A stretch of DNA of 64,000 bases from OLB6 sp964620125 (GCA_964620125.1 CAZUGQ010000002.1:1-64000), one strand, 5' to 3'. Numbered from the stretch's first letter, positions 1 through 8,609 are shown. Notes: a model not told the origin generated them from the sequence alone. Numbers and translations are program-made.

Positions 1-21
1 AGTGGGAAGGTTGGGAGGAAG

Positions 22-221
22 AGATTACTGGATTACTGGATTACGGGATTACTGGATTACTGGATTACTGGAGTACTGGAGTACTGGAGTACTGGATTAC
101 TGGAGTACTGGATTACTGGATTACGGGAGTACGGGAGTACTGGATTACGGGATTACTGGATTACTGGAGTACGGGATTACTGGAGTACGGGATTGCAGGA
201 TTACGGGAGTACGAGATTACT
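22..221. repeat. 8-bp tandem array, 25 units
   Basis: Exactly 25 consecutive 8-base units fill 200 bases. Nearly all units are GGATTACT, GGAGTACT, GGATTACG or GGAGTACG, so variation is almost confined to unit positions 4 (T/G) and 8 (T/G). The first and last units begin AGATTACT, and one unit is GGATTGCA. The last unit supplies the TAA stop (217-219, read on minus) of the neighbouring secreted-protein gene. The period is not a multiple of 3, but 24 bases give an 8-residue open pattern on the plus strand, which explains a spurious reading frame there. No spacers are present, so this is not CRISPR. Confidence 0.97.
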
Positions 222-1341
222 GCTCCACGATGATTGAGCTTCTCGGATGTGACGATGAAATCAGGTTTACTGCGATGCCGCGCTGATTGAGAGCAGATGC
301 AAGGTTGGCAAACTCTTGTGATAGATGGCGGGGGCTTTGGAGGATGGTGATGCGACGGGCGGTGGATTGGCATTCTTCCATTATGATAGACAGTGCTTGC
401 GTGGCACTTGTGTCTGTCTCGAAAACAGAGATACTGAATGTGCGGGGAGACGATTCTTGCACGATGGTGCCTTTGGCACGTTCGCATGAATGAATGCGTA
501 GATCGGTATCTATCAGGTGTAAGGTTGCCTGGGTAACGCTGCAGCGGTTGAATGTGCGGGGCTGACCTTTACTACAACATCGAAAGACTAGGGTGGCACC
601 TTGGGGAGGTAGGTGTGCTACCGTGACATCGTCGAAACCGAAGGAAGCACATAGGTGATGTTGGCAGTCGAAAACACTTAGGACGATGGGAGGTTGTGCT
701 GCTTGTGTTTGCGTGATGGTGATCGTTTGTACAAGGTGACGGGGTACGGCCTCGAAGCACTCTGGTTTGCCATCCACGATTCGCACGAATTGAATACCAC
801 GTCCGGTAATGGCTGTTACTACTTCGTCTGCCGGAGTGTTGATGCCCAGACCGGCGTTGGTGGCATCCCACCACTTCCACACCTGCTGAAGAGGATAATA
901 ATGGTACTTACTCCAGTACACATCAAGGCCGCCATATCCTGGCCATCGGCTAGACGAGAACCACAGGGAGTCGCGGCGTGAGTTGTACAATGAATCTGTA
1001 TCACAAAGCTGCGCGCTTGCCAACGCCTCCTCGCAGATCATGTTAAGCAGGGGAGCTGTTCTAGTGGGGGCATTGGTGACTGGGAACACGTCCCATAAAT
1101 CACAGCAGATATCCCAGAGATCCATCTGCTCCTGTCCGCGATCTGCGGCTACGTGTAGTGATTGAATAGAAAGGCTGACTTCCTGGCGAATGCTATCTCT
1201 TGTGCTTGCTGTTGCTGCCCTCCACCAAGCTTCACGAGCCCGCTGCAAGTACGATTGTTGCCGCAGGGCATCCTGCGCATGTGCGCAGAGTGGGATGCAT
1301 AAGAAACAAAAGGTATAGACATTCTTGGTGACTTTGAGCAT
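217..1341 (-). CDS. Secreted protein of unknown function
   Basis: The 374-residue product starts with a signal peptide (hydrophobic stretch about residues 9-19, cleavage likely after AHA or AQ near residue 25), so it should be exported. I do not recognise a family. It is rich in Trp and Cys in its middle part and lacks a T9SS-type tail. I chose the ATG at 1341 because the signal peptide begins there; an upstream in-frame extension to 1527 would overlap the divergent lipoprotein gene and carries no signal peptide. The stop codon lies inside the last unit of the 8-bp tandem array. The gene is transcribed away from the lipoprotein gene at 1398, and the 56 bases between them must hold both promoters. 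Confidence 0.75.
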   Translation of the reverse strand: MLKVTKNVYTFCFLCIPLCAHAQDALRQQSYLQRAREAWWRAATASTRDSIRQEVSLSIQSLHVAADRGQEQMDLWDICCDLWDVFPVTNAPTRTAPLLNMICEEALASAQLCDTDSLYNSRRDSLWFSSSRWPGYGGLDVYWSKYHYYPLQQVWKWWDATNAGLGINTPADEVVTAITGRGIQFVRIVDGKPECFEAVPRHLVQTITITQTQAAQPPIVLSVFDCQHHLCASFGFDDVTVAHLPPQGATLVFRCCSKGQPRTFNRCSVTQATLHLIDTDLRIHSCERAKGTIVQESSPRTFSISVFETDTSATQALSIIMEECQSTARRITILQSPRHLSQEFANLASALNQRGIAVNLISSSHPRSSIIVEQ

Positions 1342-1397
1342 ATAAATCCAATGCTGGTTCGGGTATGTTGGTTGCACACCATCAGTGGAGGATAACC

Positions 1398-2192
1398 ATG
1401 ACACCAACGACAAGCTACACCTACCAAAGCCCCATACCAACCCTTGTTGTTGCAACAGTGTTAGCGCTTGCTTCAGTAACAGCATGTGATACCACCAATA
1501 CCAACGGTGAAGACGGACCAAACGCACCTGTAGGTGGAAGCACGACCACAGGATACACGAACGTTGGCGACCAGTCTGACATATACACGGACCTCGGGTT
1601 GATCAATCCAGTGTTCATAGACCTTCGGGACAGTGTTGTAGTTGTGAAGAACGACAACGGCAACGTTACGTGGTTTGCCCAGCTAACGTTCGACACTGCG
1701 CAGTCCATGGCTTTGGATACCATTCTCGGGCTTCAAGATGTTCCAGCGGACATGAAGCGCGACATACTTGATACCTACCTAGCGCGGTTTGGGGCAACAC
1801 TGGATACGTCGGACAAGGACAACATGGTGATCAAGGCTACTATATCGGGTCGGGTAACATCGGAGGGAATTCAAGAGTACATGACGAGCGGCACCGAATC
1901 CAAGCCCTTTACGATTATTCGCTTTGACGCCAAGGTTGGCGATACGTATGAAATGACGAGGGCTTCGGATGGAGTGAAGGTGAAGCGGACTGTAACGTAC
2001 AAGAGTGAGGACGACGATTATCCAGTAGGTTTCTGGCTGATCAAGGTATTCAGAACTGAAGAGGTATCTGAAGATCCGCTGGTGGAGAAGATCACCTACA
2101 TCACCAACCACAAGTTTGGATTGGTGGGGATGGAGTTGCTGATGAAGGATGGGACGAAGCGTGAGATACAGGTGTGGCCGCCGAACCTGTAG
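1398..2192 (+). CDS. Lipoprotein of unknown function
   Basis: The 264-residue product has a lipoprotein signal ending in V-T-A-C, making Cys30 the predicted lipidation site, followed by a flexible Asn/Gly/Thr-rich linker. The remainder is a mixed alpha/beta domain I cannot assign. The ATG at 1398 is preceded by GGAGG at 1387-1391, one of the few clear Shine-Dalgarno sites in this window, so it is preferred over 1365. A hairpin (2205-2236) follows the stop and separates it from the convergent gene at 2259-3239. Envelope localisation is inferred from the lipobox only. Confidence 0.8.
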   Translation: MTPTTSYTYQSPIPTLVVATVLALASVTACDTTNTNGEDGPNAPVGGSTTTGYTNVGDQSDIYTDLGLINPVFIDLRDSVVVVKNDNGNVTWFAQLTFDTAQSMALDTILGLQDVPADMKRDILDTYLARFGATLDTSDKDNMVIKATISGRVTSEGIQEYMTSGTESKPFTIIRFDAKVGDTYEMTRASDGVKVKRTVTYKSEDDDYPVGFWLIKVFRTEEVSEDPLVEKITYITNHKFGLVGMELLMKDGTKREIQVWPPNL

Positions 2193-2204
2193 GGTTGTTG
2201 CGTA

Positions 2205-2236
2205 AAGGTGCCGGGTACTTACGTCCCCGGCACCTT
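2205..2236. terminator. Hairpin between convergent genes
   Basis: A perfect 11-bp stem (AAGGTGCCGGG at 2205-2215 pairs with 2226-2236) encloses a 10-base loop. It lies 12 bases after the lipoprotein stop and 22 bases beyond the end of the convergent gene. No U-tract follows on either strand, so it could be a weak bidirectional terminator or an RNA-stabilising hairpin. The left arm plus loop (GTGCCGGGTACTTACGT) strongly resembles the 15-bp unit repeated at 3162-3236. Confidence 0.6.
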
Positions 2237-2258
2237 GTGTAACAAACGTATGGCGATT

Positions 2259-3239
2259 TTAAAACGGCGTCCACGCAAAAGCAACCAGCGGGAACACAAC
2301 CGGGCCTGGCACGATGCTCAGGCCGAAATCCATGGCCACAGCTGTGTTCGCCATACGTAGGCCAAGGTAGAGCATGGTCTGCTGTGGGCGGGTGAGGTCA
2401 TACGACCAGAGCTCGCCAACAAAATGCAGGTCATGAAACTCGGGGAATCTTGTGTCCATGCTTAGGCCCACTCCAATGGTGCCGTTGGGATAAGCGAAGG
2501 TGAATGGATCAACAAAGTCGCCGAGACTTACCAGATACGAGTCTTCACCAGCAACCTTGCCAAAGAACATGGTTGTTGCCTGCGTACGCTTGCCTGTCCA
2601 ACTGGCAACACCGTAAATGTGACCCATGAAGTTTACATCGTTGAGCCAGCCGGCATTGACGCCAAGTGCATAGTACTGCCATCCGTCTTCGACGATGCCG
2701 CTATGGCTCTTTGCTATGGTTGCTTTGGCATTGATTGTACTCATCTGGTCGCTCCATGGTAGGCCGGGTACTAACGTGCGGCCTACTGTAAAACTCAAGT
2801 ACTCAGTAACGCCAAAGCCGACGTAGGGCATAACACCCTCGACGAGGCTTACAAAGTGATCGTTGCGGATCGGCTGTGCTGTAGGCATGATGAAGCCGCG
2901 GTGCCGATGGCGATAGTGCTCGTCCACGGAGCTAATCCACTCAATCTCCTTTGCAAAAACCTTTGCCCTGCCAATGGGTGCTGCAATGCGGATAAACGCA
3001 CCTTCGGCATCAGAATGCGTTTCTACGATAGGACCGCTGAGGATGTCGCCATTATGTAGGCGGACGATATAGGTCACGTCGTCTTCGAAGACCATGTTTT
3101 CTAGTTCGGCGTCGCTCATCGCGAAAACCTGCGCAGCCGCAGCAAAAAAGATTATGAACGCGTGCCGGGTACATAAGTGCCGGGTACGCAAGTGTCGGGT
3201 ACGTAAGTGCCGGGTACATAAGTGCCGGGTACGTCTCAT
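2259..3239 (-). CDS. Exported outer-membrane-type protein with repeat-expanded signal peptide
   Basis: The 326-residue product has an unusual N-terminus: residues 2-26 are basic TRHL(R/C) pentapeptides encoded by the 15-bp array, followed by a hydrophobic core (AFIIFFAAAAQVFA) that looks like a normal signal peptide h-region and cleavage site. The mature part starts with an acidic segment (MSDAELENMVFEDD), then a small beta domain, then alternating aromatic/small-residue strands typical of a membrane beta-barrel, ending in PF. The ATG at 3239 overlaps the rlmN stop by ATGA, so translation is probably coupled. Function unknown. An upstream start at 3266 would lie inside rlmN and is less likely. 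Confidence 0.75.
   Translation of the reverse strand: MRRTRHLCTRHLRTRHLRTRHLCTRHAFIIFFAAAAQVFAMSDAELENMVFEDDVTYIVRLHNGDILSGPIVETHSDAEGAFIRIAAPIGRAKVFAKEIEWISSVDEHYRHRHRGFIMPTAQPIRNDHFVSLVEGVMPYVGFGVTEYLSFTVGRTLVPGLPWSDQMSTINAKATIAKSHSGIVEDGWQYYALGVNAGWLNDVNFMGHIYGVASWTGKRTQATTMFFGKVAGEDSYLVSLGDFVDPFTFAYPNGTIGVGLSMDTRFPEFHDLHFVGELWSYDLTRPQQTMLYLGLRMANTAVAMDFGLSIVPGPVVFPLVAFAWTPF
3162..3236. repeat. 15-bp tandem array, 5 units
   Basis: There are five contiguous units of 15 bases: GTGCCGGGTACATAA (twice, identical) and three variants differing at one to three positions. Read on minus the unit encodes R-T-R-H-L, so each copy adds five residues to the n-region of the signal peptide of the 2259-3239 gene without changing frame. 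The array ends exactly where the rlmN stop codon begins. Confidence 0.95.
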
Positions 3240-4330
3240 GCCTTGCTCAGCGCCAACTGCCCACACGCTGCCTCAATATCCAATCCACTCGAACTCCGCA
3301 CCAATACCTGTACATCTTCCTCACGCAACCGATCAATAAACCACTGGAATCGGTCGGGCGAGGCGGGCTCCAGCTCGGCCGATATCCCAATGGGATTGGT
3401 GAAATCAATCTCGTGGAATGGAATAAGGTTGACCTTGGTGGGCAGTCGCCGCGCTAAACGCCCTAAACGTCGTACGTCGTCCAGAGAGTCGTTAAGCCCC
3501 TTGAACACAATGTACTCGTAGGTTACGCTCTTTCGTGTCTTCTGGTAATAGTCGTCAATGGCAGCGATAAGAGCCTCTAACGGCCACCTCCTGGCCAATG
3601 GCATGAGCTGCTCACGCACACGTTGCGTTGTGGCATGAAGACTAACGGCCAGCTTGATGATCCTGCCCTCGTCTGCCATCCTCGTGATGCCCGGTATAAC
3701 ACCGGCAGTGCTCAACGTGGTTCGCCTGGGGGCTACCATGCCCGTACGCTGGTCGTTGAAAATGCTGGTGGCTTGCATTACGTTGTCGTAGTTGTTCATC
3801 GGCTCACCCATGCCCATGAATACGATGTTCGTGATGGGCTTCTCACTGTGACGCTGCGCCAACAGAAACTGATCAACGATTTCACCAGCGGTAAGATTGC
3901 GTGCCAACTTGAGCGTGGCTGTTGCACAAAACACACAGCCAAGATTGCAACCAACCTGTGTGCTAATACATAACGTGCGCCTGCGCGGATGTCCGTCGGG
4001 CTCAACTAACTCACTGGGGATAAGAACGCTTTCTATTACACGACCATCCCACAGCTCAAAGAGAAATTTCCTTGTTCCATCTGCACTTACCTGCTGTGCC
4101 TTGAGTCGAACACTCTCGGTTCTGTATTCACTACATAACAACTGACGCAACTCTGCGGGTAACGTGCTCGCACCTTCGATGCTCTCCACACGCTGTATGT
4201 ATAAGGCATCATAAACCTGCTGCGCACGGAACTTCTTCTGCCCATGTTCGATGAGCAGAGCTTCAAGCTGTGGTACGGTTAAACCTTTCAGTTCACGCGG
4301 ACCAGCCACGATGTCACGTGATGCCGGCAT
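3236..4330 (-). CDS. rlmN: Dual-specificity RNA methyltransferase RlmN
   Basis: Radical-SAM enzyme that methylates C2 of A2503 in 23S rRNA and A37 in some tRNAs, acting in the cytoplasm. The 364-residue length is normal. The CxxxCxxC iron-sulfur motif is C128-C132-C135, followed by the family's GMGEPMNNYDNV segment near residues 173-184. The C-terminal methyl-accepting cysteine is C356 in the conserved ACGQL. The start at 4330 overlaps the upstream FAD oxidoreductase by 17 bases, and its stop overlaps the next gene by ATGA. Product identity is secure. Confidence 0.97.
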   Translation of the reverse strand: MPASRDIVAGPRELKGLTVPQLEALLIEHGQKKFRAQQVYDALYIQRVESIEGASTLPAELRQLLCSEYRTESVRLKAQQVSADGTRKFLFELWDGRVIESVLIPSELVEPDGHPRRRTLCISTQVGCNLGCVFCATATLKLARNLTAGEIVDQFLLAQRHSEKPITNIVFMGMGEPMNNYDNVMQATSIFNDQRTGMVAPRRTTLSTAGVIPGITRMADEGRIIKLAVSLHATTQRVREQLMPLARRWPLEALIAAIDDYYQKTRKSVTYEYIVFKGLNDSLDDVRRLGRLARRLPTKVNLIPFHEIDFTNPIGISAELEPASPDRFQWFIDRLREEDVQVLVRSSSGLDIEAACGQLALSKA

Positions 4331-5489
4331 CCTGCAAAACTAGGGTCGCAGTCTGCTGCGCCACACTGGCCGCCAGCGCAACACCCATACCGTTACAGGT
4401 CATCGCTGCCCACAAGGCTTCATCAAGCTTCTGTATAAATGGTTTGTGGTCGGGTGCAAAGGCCATCACGCCAGCCCAGCGATGGTCAATGCTCACGCGC
4501 TTACCAGGAAGTATCACGGTGTGCAACACATGCTCCAGATAGTCTTGAATCGTAGTGGTGGTTTCCATCTGTGTTGTGGTCTCCTCCTGAAACGCACGGT
4601 TTCGCGCTCCACCTAGAAGCACCCTGTTGCCTACGGTACGGAAGTACACAAAACCCTGATCCATGTGAAATGTTCCACGCATCGAAAGATTGGGAAGGGG
4701 CTCCGTTACGAGGATCTGTCCGCGTGCGGGTGTTACGGTAAGTCCAGCATGTAGCTCGCTTAGCCACGCATTTGTACACAGCACCACACGCTCTGCCTTC
4801 ACCGTGCCACGCTCCATGTGGAGCGTTACGGGCGAGGTGCCGGATACACCAACCACACGCTCGGTGATCCTGTTCTTCGGCCACAAGGCCTTTAGGAGCT
4901 TGCCACTGTGGAGTTCCCCTTCGAAGGGTGTGTGAACCAAATGCTTCACCGTCGGCGAAAGTCCATACGATGGTATCAGATCATCTCGCATCGTAAACGG
5001 CATCGAAGTAAAGAGAGGTGCCAGCAGGTTGTTGATCTCTTCGATGCGCGATATCGCCGGATGGTCTTCCAAAAACACTTCACTGCCACCATCGGCACGG
5101 AAGTCAATCGCTAAAGGATCAACCTTTGCAAGAAGCAACCCCAGCCCCCTCACTCTTTGCTCAACGAGTGCCCGAGCGGCATCAGGCCCCAAACGGTCAA
5201 CGTCGGCTGCTATCTCGCCAACCGAACCAAAACACGAAAACCCGGCATTTCGAGTGCTGGCACCTACTGGCCGTTCGCAACGATCAAAAACAACAACGTT
5301 AAGCTGTGGTGCTCGGTCGTTGAGTTCGTGCGCCAAACAACAACCAAGAAGGCCACCACCAACGATGGCAACGTTGATGGTGGCCGTCTGAGGTTCTTGA
5401 CTGGGTTTGTGTGCCGACTTGCTGCTTGTAAAAAAGGCGTGGTCCCAATACGATGGTTCAACAGAAGACCACGGCTTCTTCACATGCAT
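4314..5489 (-). CDS. FAD-dependent oxidoreductase, DAO family
   Basis: The 391-residue product has a dinucleotide-binding GxGxxG-type motif (VAIVGGGLLG, about residues 41-50) after a 38-residue N-terminal extension containing EPSYWDHAFF, which is common in glycine/D-amino-acid-oxidase-like proteins. The C-terminal region has the typical FAD-contacting DHRWAGVMAFAPDHKPFI and a Gly-rich CNGMGVALA segment. The family oxidises secondary or primary amines of amino acids or amine conjugates; the substrate here cannot be read from the sequence. It is followed directly by rlmN and preceded by a lipoprotein gene with a 6-base gap, so it is probably co-transcribed. Confidence 0.85.
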   Translation of the reverse strand: MHVKKPWSSVEPSYWDHAFFTSSKSAHKPSQEPQTATINVAIVGGGLLGCCLAHELNDRAPQLNVVVFDRCERPVGASTRNAGFSCFGSVGEIAADVDRLGPDAARALVEQRVRGLGLLLAKVDPLAIDFRADGGSEVFLEDHPAISRIEEINNLLAPLFTSMPFTMRDDLIPSYGLSPTVKHLVHTPFEGELHSGKLLKALWPKNRITERVVGVSGTSPVTLHMERGTVKAERVVLCTNAWLSELHAGLTVTPARGQILVTEPLPNLSMRGTFHMDQGFVYFRTVGNRVLLGGARNRAFQEETTTQMETTTTIQDYLEHVLHTVILPGKRVSIDHRWAGVMAFAPDHKPFIQKLDEALWAAMTCNGMGVALAASVAQQTATLVLQDAGIT

Positions 5490-5495
5490 GCAATC

Positions 5496-6167
5496 CTATT
5501 GCCCACCTGTTGGTCGAGCACTGCTGTTTGTGCGGTTGGTAAATACACAGCTATGTGCCGTGAGATGTTCACCAACCAGCGACGGATTGTTCAAATCATA
5601 ACCAGGTGGAACAGGGTTGGAGATGGATGGGCTGAAGCCTGCTGGCCAATGTGTGCGCAAGCGTCCATTGAAATACCCGGTGATTCCAGCAATCGTACCG
5701 TCGCTGTTCTTACGGACTTCGGTGACAACGACGTTGCCCTCCACCGGATAGTAGGTGAAGCCATTGTACCTGATAACCACACCTTGCGTCATCGAGATGG
5801 TGTATCCGGTTGTAACATTGATAGTAACCGGTTCCCAAGGAAATGTACCTGGAGCGGATGGTACACCGTTCTTGAATCGTATCCGGATGGCTGGAGAATC
5901 AAACGGTCCGATTTCTACGTTGTTGAACTGTAGGTCAGCATTGATGATCGTGTCGTACGGATAATAAACGAACGTCATACGCACGCTATCACCAGACATG
6001 ATCAAGTCGGCAGATTTCTGTAGCTGCTTAGGAAGGTTGAGACCTCCTTCGGGGTACTGCACTGTGAGCTCCTGCCCTGGATCCGGACCTTCGGGCCCGG
6101 TTTCGCACGATGCCAGCACCATCACGGCAAGAACCAAACTTCCAACGACTTTTGTGATGTTGTTCAT
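5496..6167 (-). CDS. Lipoprotein of unknown function
   Basis: The 223-residue product begins with a short lipoprotein signal (MNNITKVVGSLVLAVMVLASC; lipid on Cys21) and an acidic Pro-rich linker (ETGPEGPDPGQE). The remainder is predicted beta-rich, with many Val/Thr/Asn residues, and matches no family I recognise. The ATG is preceded by AGAGGAAA, a reasonable ribosome site. It lies between a barrel-like gene (40 bases upstream) and the FAD oxidoreductase (6 bases downstream), within a probable five-gene operon running from 7014 to 2259. Confidence 0.75.
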   Translation of the reverse strand: MNNITKVVGSLVLAVMVLASCETGPEGPDPGQELTVQYPEGGLNLPKQLQKSADLIMSGDSVRMTFVYYPYDTIINADLQFNNVEIGPFDSPAIRIRFKNGVPSAPGTFPWEPVTINVTTGYTISMTQGVVIRYNGFTYYPVEGNVVVTEVRKNSDGTIAGITGYFNGRLRTHWPAGFSPSISNPVPPGYDLNNPSLVGEHLTAHSCVFTNRTNSSARPTGGQ

Positions 6168-6207
6168 GTGGTTTCCTCTTTTGTTTCGAATGGAAAGGGG
6201 CTCTGCC

Positions 6208-7014
6208 TTATAGGCCTAAGCTGAACAGGTAGCTGATACCGATATGTGCTGATGCGGGCACAAGATCGATGGCTTCGTCAGTAGCGAAACTCGGCGGCCG
6301 CACGCCCTGCGGGTTGGTTGTGTGACCGTACACGTACTGATCTTCCTTGAACAAACCCGAAAAGAAGATGCTGCCCTGCAGCTCTACCATCAGCTTGCCA
6401 ACCTTGGTTTCCCAAACATTAATCATACCACCAAGCCGGAAGTCAACCGCCGGGCTCGACAGTATCTCATTGTCAACGGTGTACTTGTTGTCTGGCATGT
6501 CTGGATGCCAACGCTGGGCCGACATCGGGAAGTTGAAGCCAACACCAATCAGTACTCCAGCCAAGCTAACCTGAGGTGCAACGCAGAAGTAAGTATATCG
6601 CTCGATGAAATACCCCTCCCAGTTGGTCTCACCGTAGTAATACTCGTATGGCCGTGTTCGTGTGCCCGTTGTGTTCACTCCAATGTCAAGCCGACCTCCC
6701 AATTTTGAACCAGTGCCAAAGGGTGCATAGATCACTGCTCCGTAGGTGGGAACCCACCAGAAATCCGGATTTACCTTCCGTCCTTCGGCATTCTCGGTGG
6801 CCACTCCTCCGCCAAACAAACCAACCTTCACTCCAATACCCAAGCTGTATGGCTCGGATACATCCAACATGCCAACGGTGTCCGTCATCGCAGACGCTGC
6901 CTCTCCTGATTGCTCGGCAGCAGACGACGTATTTGCCTCGGATTCACCGCCACTTTGGGCATGCACAGGCGCAACTGCCACTAAGAGCAGCAACACCATC
7001 ACCAGGTTGATCAT
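6208..7014 (-). CDS. Outer-membrane beta-barrel protein, paralogue of the 19961-20623 gene
   Basis: The 268-residue product has a signal peptide cleaved after AHAQ (about residue 20), a Ser/Glu/Ala-rich linker (about 21-45), then amphipathic strands with Gly and aromatic residues ending in YLFSLGL, as expected for a small outer-membrane barrel. Its segment RLGGMINVWETKVGKLMVE...GLFKEDQ matches RAGGMIPVWDHDTGRLSVI...GLYKDE of the protein encoded at 19961-20623, so the two are paralogues. The ATG is preceded by GGGGGGAGT. First gene of the 7014-to-2259 operon. No specific function can be given. Confidence 0.75.
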   Translation of the reverse strand: MINLVMVLLLLVAVAPVHAQSGGESEANTSSAAEQSGEAASAMTDTVGMLDVSEPYSLGIGVKVGLFGGGVATENAEGRKVNPDFWWVPTYGAVIYAPFGTGSKLGGRLDIGVNTTGTRTRPYEYYYGETNWEGYFIERYTYFCVAPQVSLAGVLIGVGFNFPMSAQRWHPDMPDNKYTVDNEILSSPAVDFRLGGMINVWETKVGKLMVELQGSIFFSGLFKEDQYVYGHTTNPQGVRPPSFATDEAIDLVPASAHIGISYLFSLGL

Positions 7015-7173
7015 ACTCCCCCCGAAGATGAAATGGGAAAAATGAAAAGCATATTACGGAAAATCCCTTAGGTTCTGGTGTTACAGATCGTTATGGTGTT
7101 ATACACCGAATAAGTAAGCTGTAACGCGTGGCTACCGATTGGATTCTTCCACCAACTCAAGACTGTCGGAATC

Positions 7174-7722
7174 ATGTCCTACGAGTTACTGTCAGACGAA
7201 GAGGTGTTTGCTCTCGTTCGCGATGGCAGCGATGAGTTGGCATACCGGACCCTGTACCGGCGCTACGACAAAAGGATCTACGCCTATTGTCTGCGTGCCC
7301 TAGGTAACCCGGAAGATGCACAGGATGTGTTCCAGACGGTGGCGATGACGATCTATGACAAGCGAACGTCCTTCAAGGACGGCTCTTTTGCGGCATGGCT
7401 CTTTACCATAACGCGAAACATGTGCCTGAAGGCAATCCGCAATCGAAAACTTAACACGGAGTTGAATGAGGAGATTCATACGCCGGAATCCATCGCCGGA
7501 CACAGCCACGACTTTCTGCTGAAAGAAGCACTTCAAAAGGCAATCAAAGGTCTTGGTGCTGAGTTCAGAGAAGCACTCGAGCTGCGGTACTTCGATGGCC
7601 TGTCGTACGAAGAAATTGCACAAGCACTCGGTATTACGGTTTCTCTTGCTAAAGTTCGCGTGTTTCGTGCAAAGAAGTATCTCACCAATCAACTGTCTCC
7701 GATACTGGATGAACTGAAATGA
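7174..7722 (+). CDS. ECF-type RNA polymerase sigma factor
   Basis: At 182 residues it has typical ECF length. Region 2 covers about residues 22-95, with an acidic -10-recognition helix (GNPEDAQDVFQTV) and FAAWLFTITRN. Region 4 covers about 125-180, with a helix-turn-helix (LSYEEIAQALGITVSLAKVRVFRAKKYL). Such factors direct RNA polymerase to a small regulon, often envelope-stress genes. The stop overlaps the start of the next gene by ATGA at 7719-7722, the classic arrangement with a membrane regulator. Transcribed divergently from the 7014 operon, with 159 bases between. Confidence 0.95.
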   Translation: MSYELLSDEEVFALVRDGSDELAYRTLYRRYDKRIYAYCLRALGNPEDAQDVFQTVAMTIYDKRTSFKDGSFAAWLFTITRNMCLKAIRNRKLNTELNEEIHTPESIAGHSHDFLLKEALQKAIKGLGAEFREALELRYFDGLSYEEIAQALGITVSLAKVRVFRAKKYLTNQLSPILDELK

Positions 7723-8609
7723 CGAACGACGAACTTCTTGCCGGCTTTCTGGACCGCTCGCTGAGCGAGGATCAGTTGCTGGAATTTGAGTCACGTCGTG
7801 CTTCCGACCCAGCTTTCGATGCGGAGGTAACCGACATGCTCACCGTTGAGGGTCTCCTCTCGGAAAGTGCTCCTACGGCCGTTGCTCCCGTTGGCTTCTT
7901 CTCCACCGTTGAAGCTGGCGTAGTTGCCAAGATCGCTGCTGGCACCGTTGGAGGCGTGGGTCTAGGTTACGTTTTTAGTAATGTGTGGACGTGGGTGATC
8001 GGCACCAGTGCCCTCATCGTGGGCACGGCCGCCGTGTACCTAGCCACAACCACCTCCGATCCGGCTCCGGTAAAGGTTGAGGCACATACCGCTCAACCGA
8101 GCACACCCTCGGAACAGGCCTCCCCACAACCGGCAACCATCGAAGAACCAGCGCAAGCAGCACCCGAAACGTCGATTTCCAGCAACTCGGTATCCACTTC
8201 CACTCGGCCTGAAACTCCATCGCGGGAACTTCCTGCACCAACCGACAATCGGCAGCTTGCCACCAGCAATCCTCCAGCGGCACTACAACAGCTCATTCAG
8301 GAACTTGAATCCTGTACAGCTCATAATCTTGGTGTACGGTGCGCACAACTGGCTATCAACATTGGAGTTCAGTTCCGCCAGCAGGGAGATCATGCACAGG
8401 CTACACAATACTTGGAACGCGGATTACAGTCGGCTCGTGCGGCACGTACAGTCCAGCAACAGGTTCAGGCTCTTGCAGAACTGGCGCGAGTTGCCCGTGT
8501 GAGCGGTAATGCTGGTCTTGCAGTGCAGCGGTACCAAGAAGCCATCAAGTTGGCAGCCGCCTCGGGATTGCCAATGTCCGATCTGCAGGCTGAGCTGGAT
8601 GGCATGTAG
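7719..8609 (+). CDS. Putative membrane anti-sigma-like regulator with TPR-like C-terminus
   Basis: The 296-residue product has an acidic helical N-terminus (about 1-50; DELLAGFLDRSLSEDQLLEFESRRASDPAFDAEV) resembling the sigma-binding end of anti-sigma factors. One or two hydrophobic segments follow (about 66-115), then a Pro/Ser/Thr-rich spacer (about 116-190), then two to three TPR-like helical pairs (about 195-290). It lacks the zinc-binding HxxxCxxC of ZAS anti-sigma factors. Translational coupling to the ECF sigma gene is the main argument for a role in controlling it; the TPR part could sense or dock an envelope partner. The role is inference. Confidence 0.75.
   Translation: MTNDELLAGFLDRSLSEDQLLEFESRRASDPAFDAEVTDMLTVEGLLSESAPTAVAPVGFFSTVEAGVVAKIAAGTVGGVGLGYVFSNVWTWVIGTSALIVGTAAVYLATTTSDPAPVKVEAHTAQPSTPSEQASPQPATIEEPAQAAPETSISSNSVSTSTRPETPSRELPAPTDNRQLATSNPPAALQQLIQELESCTAHNLGVRCAQLAINIGVQFRQQGDHAQATQYLERGLQSARAARTVQQQVQALAELARVARVSGNAGLAVQRYQEAIKLAAASGLPMSDLQAELDGM

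Noticed and set aside
22..221. CRISPR array
   Set aside because: Units are 8 bp with no spacers and no cas genes nearby.
2..286. 94-codon plus-strand frame through the 8-bp array
   Set aside because: It is open only because a 24-base superperiod of the array lacks stops; composition is pure repeat.
5157..5933. 258-codon plus-strand frame
   Set aside because: Antisense to the FAD oxidoreductase and lipoprotein genes, both of which have clear domains or signals.
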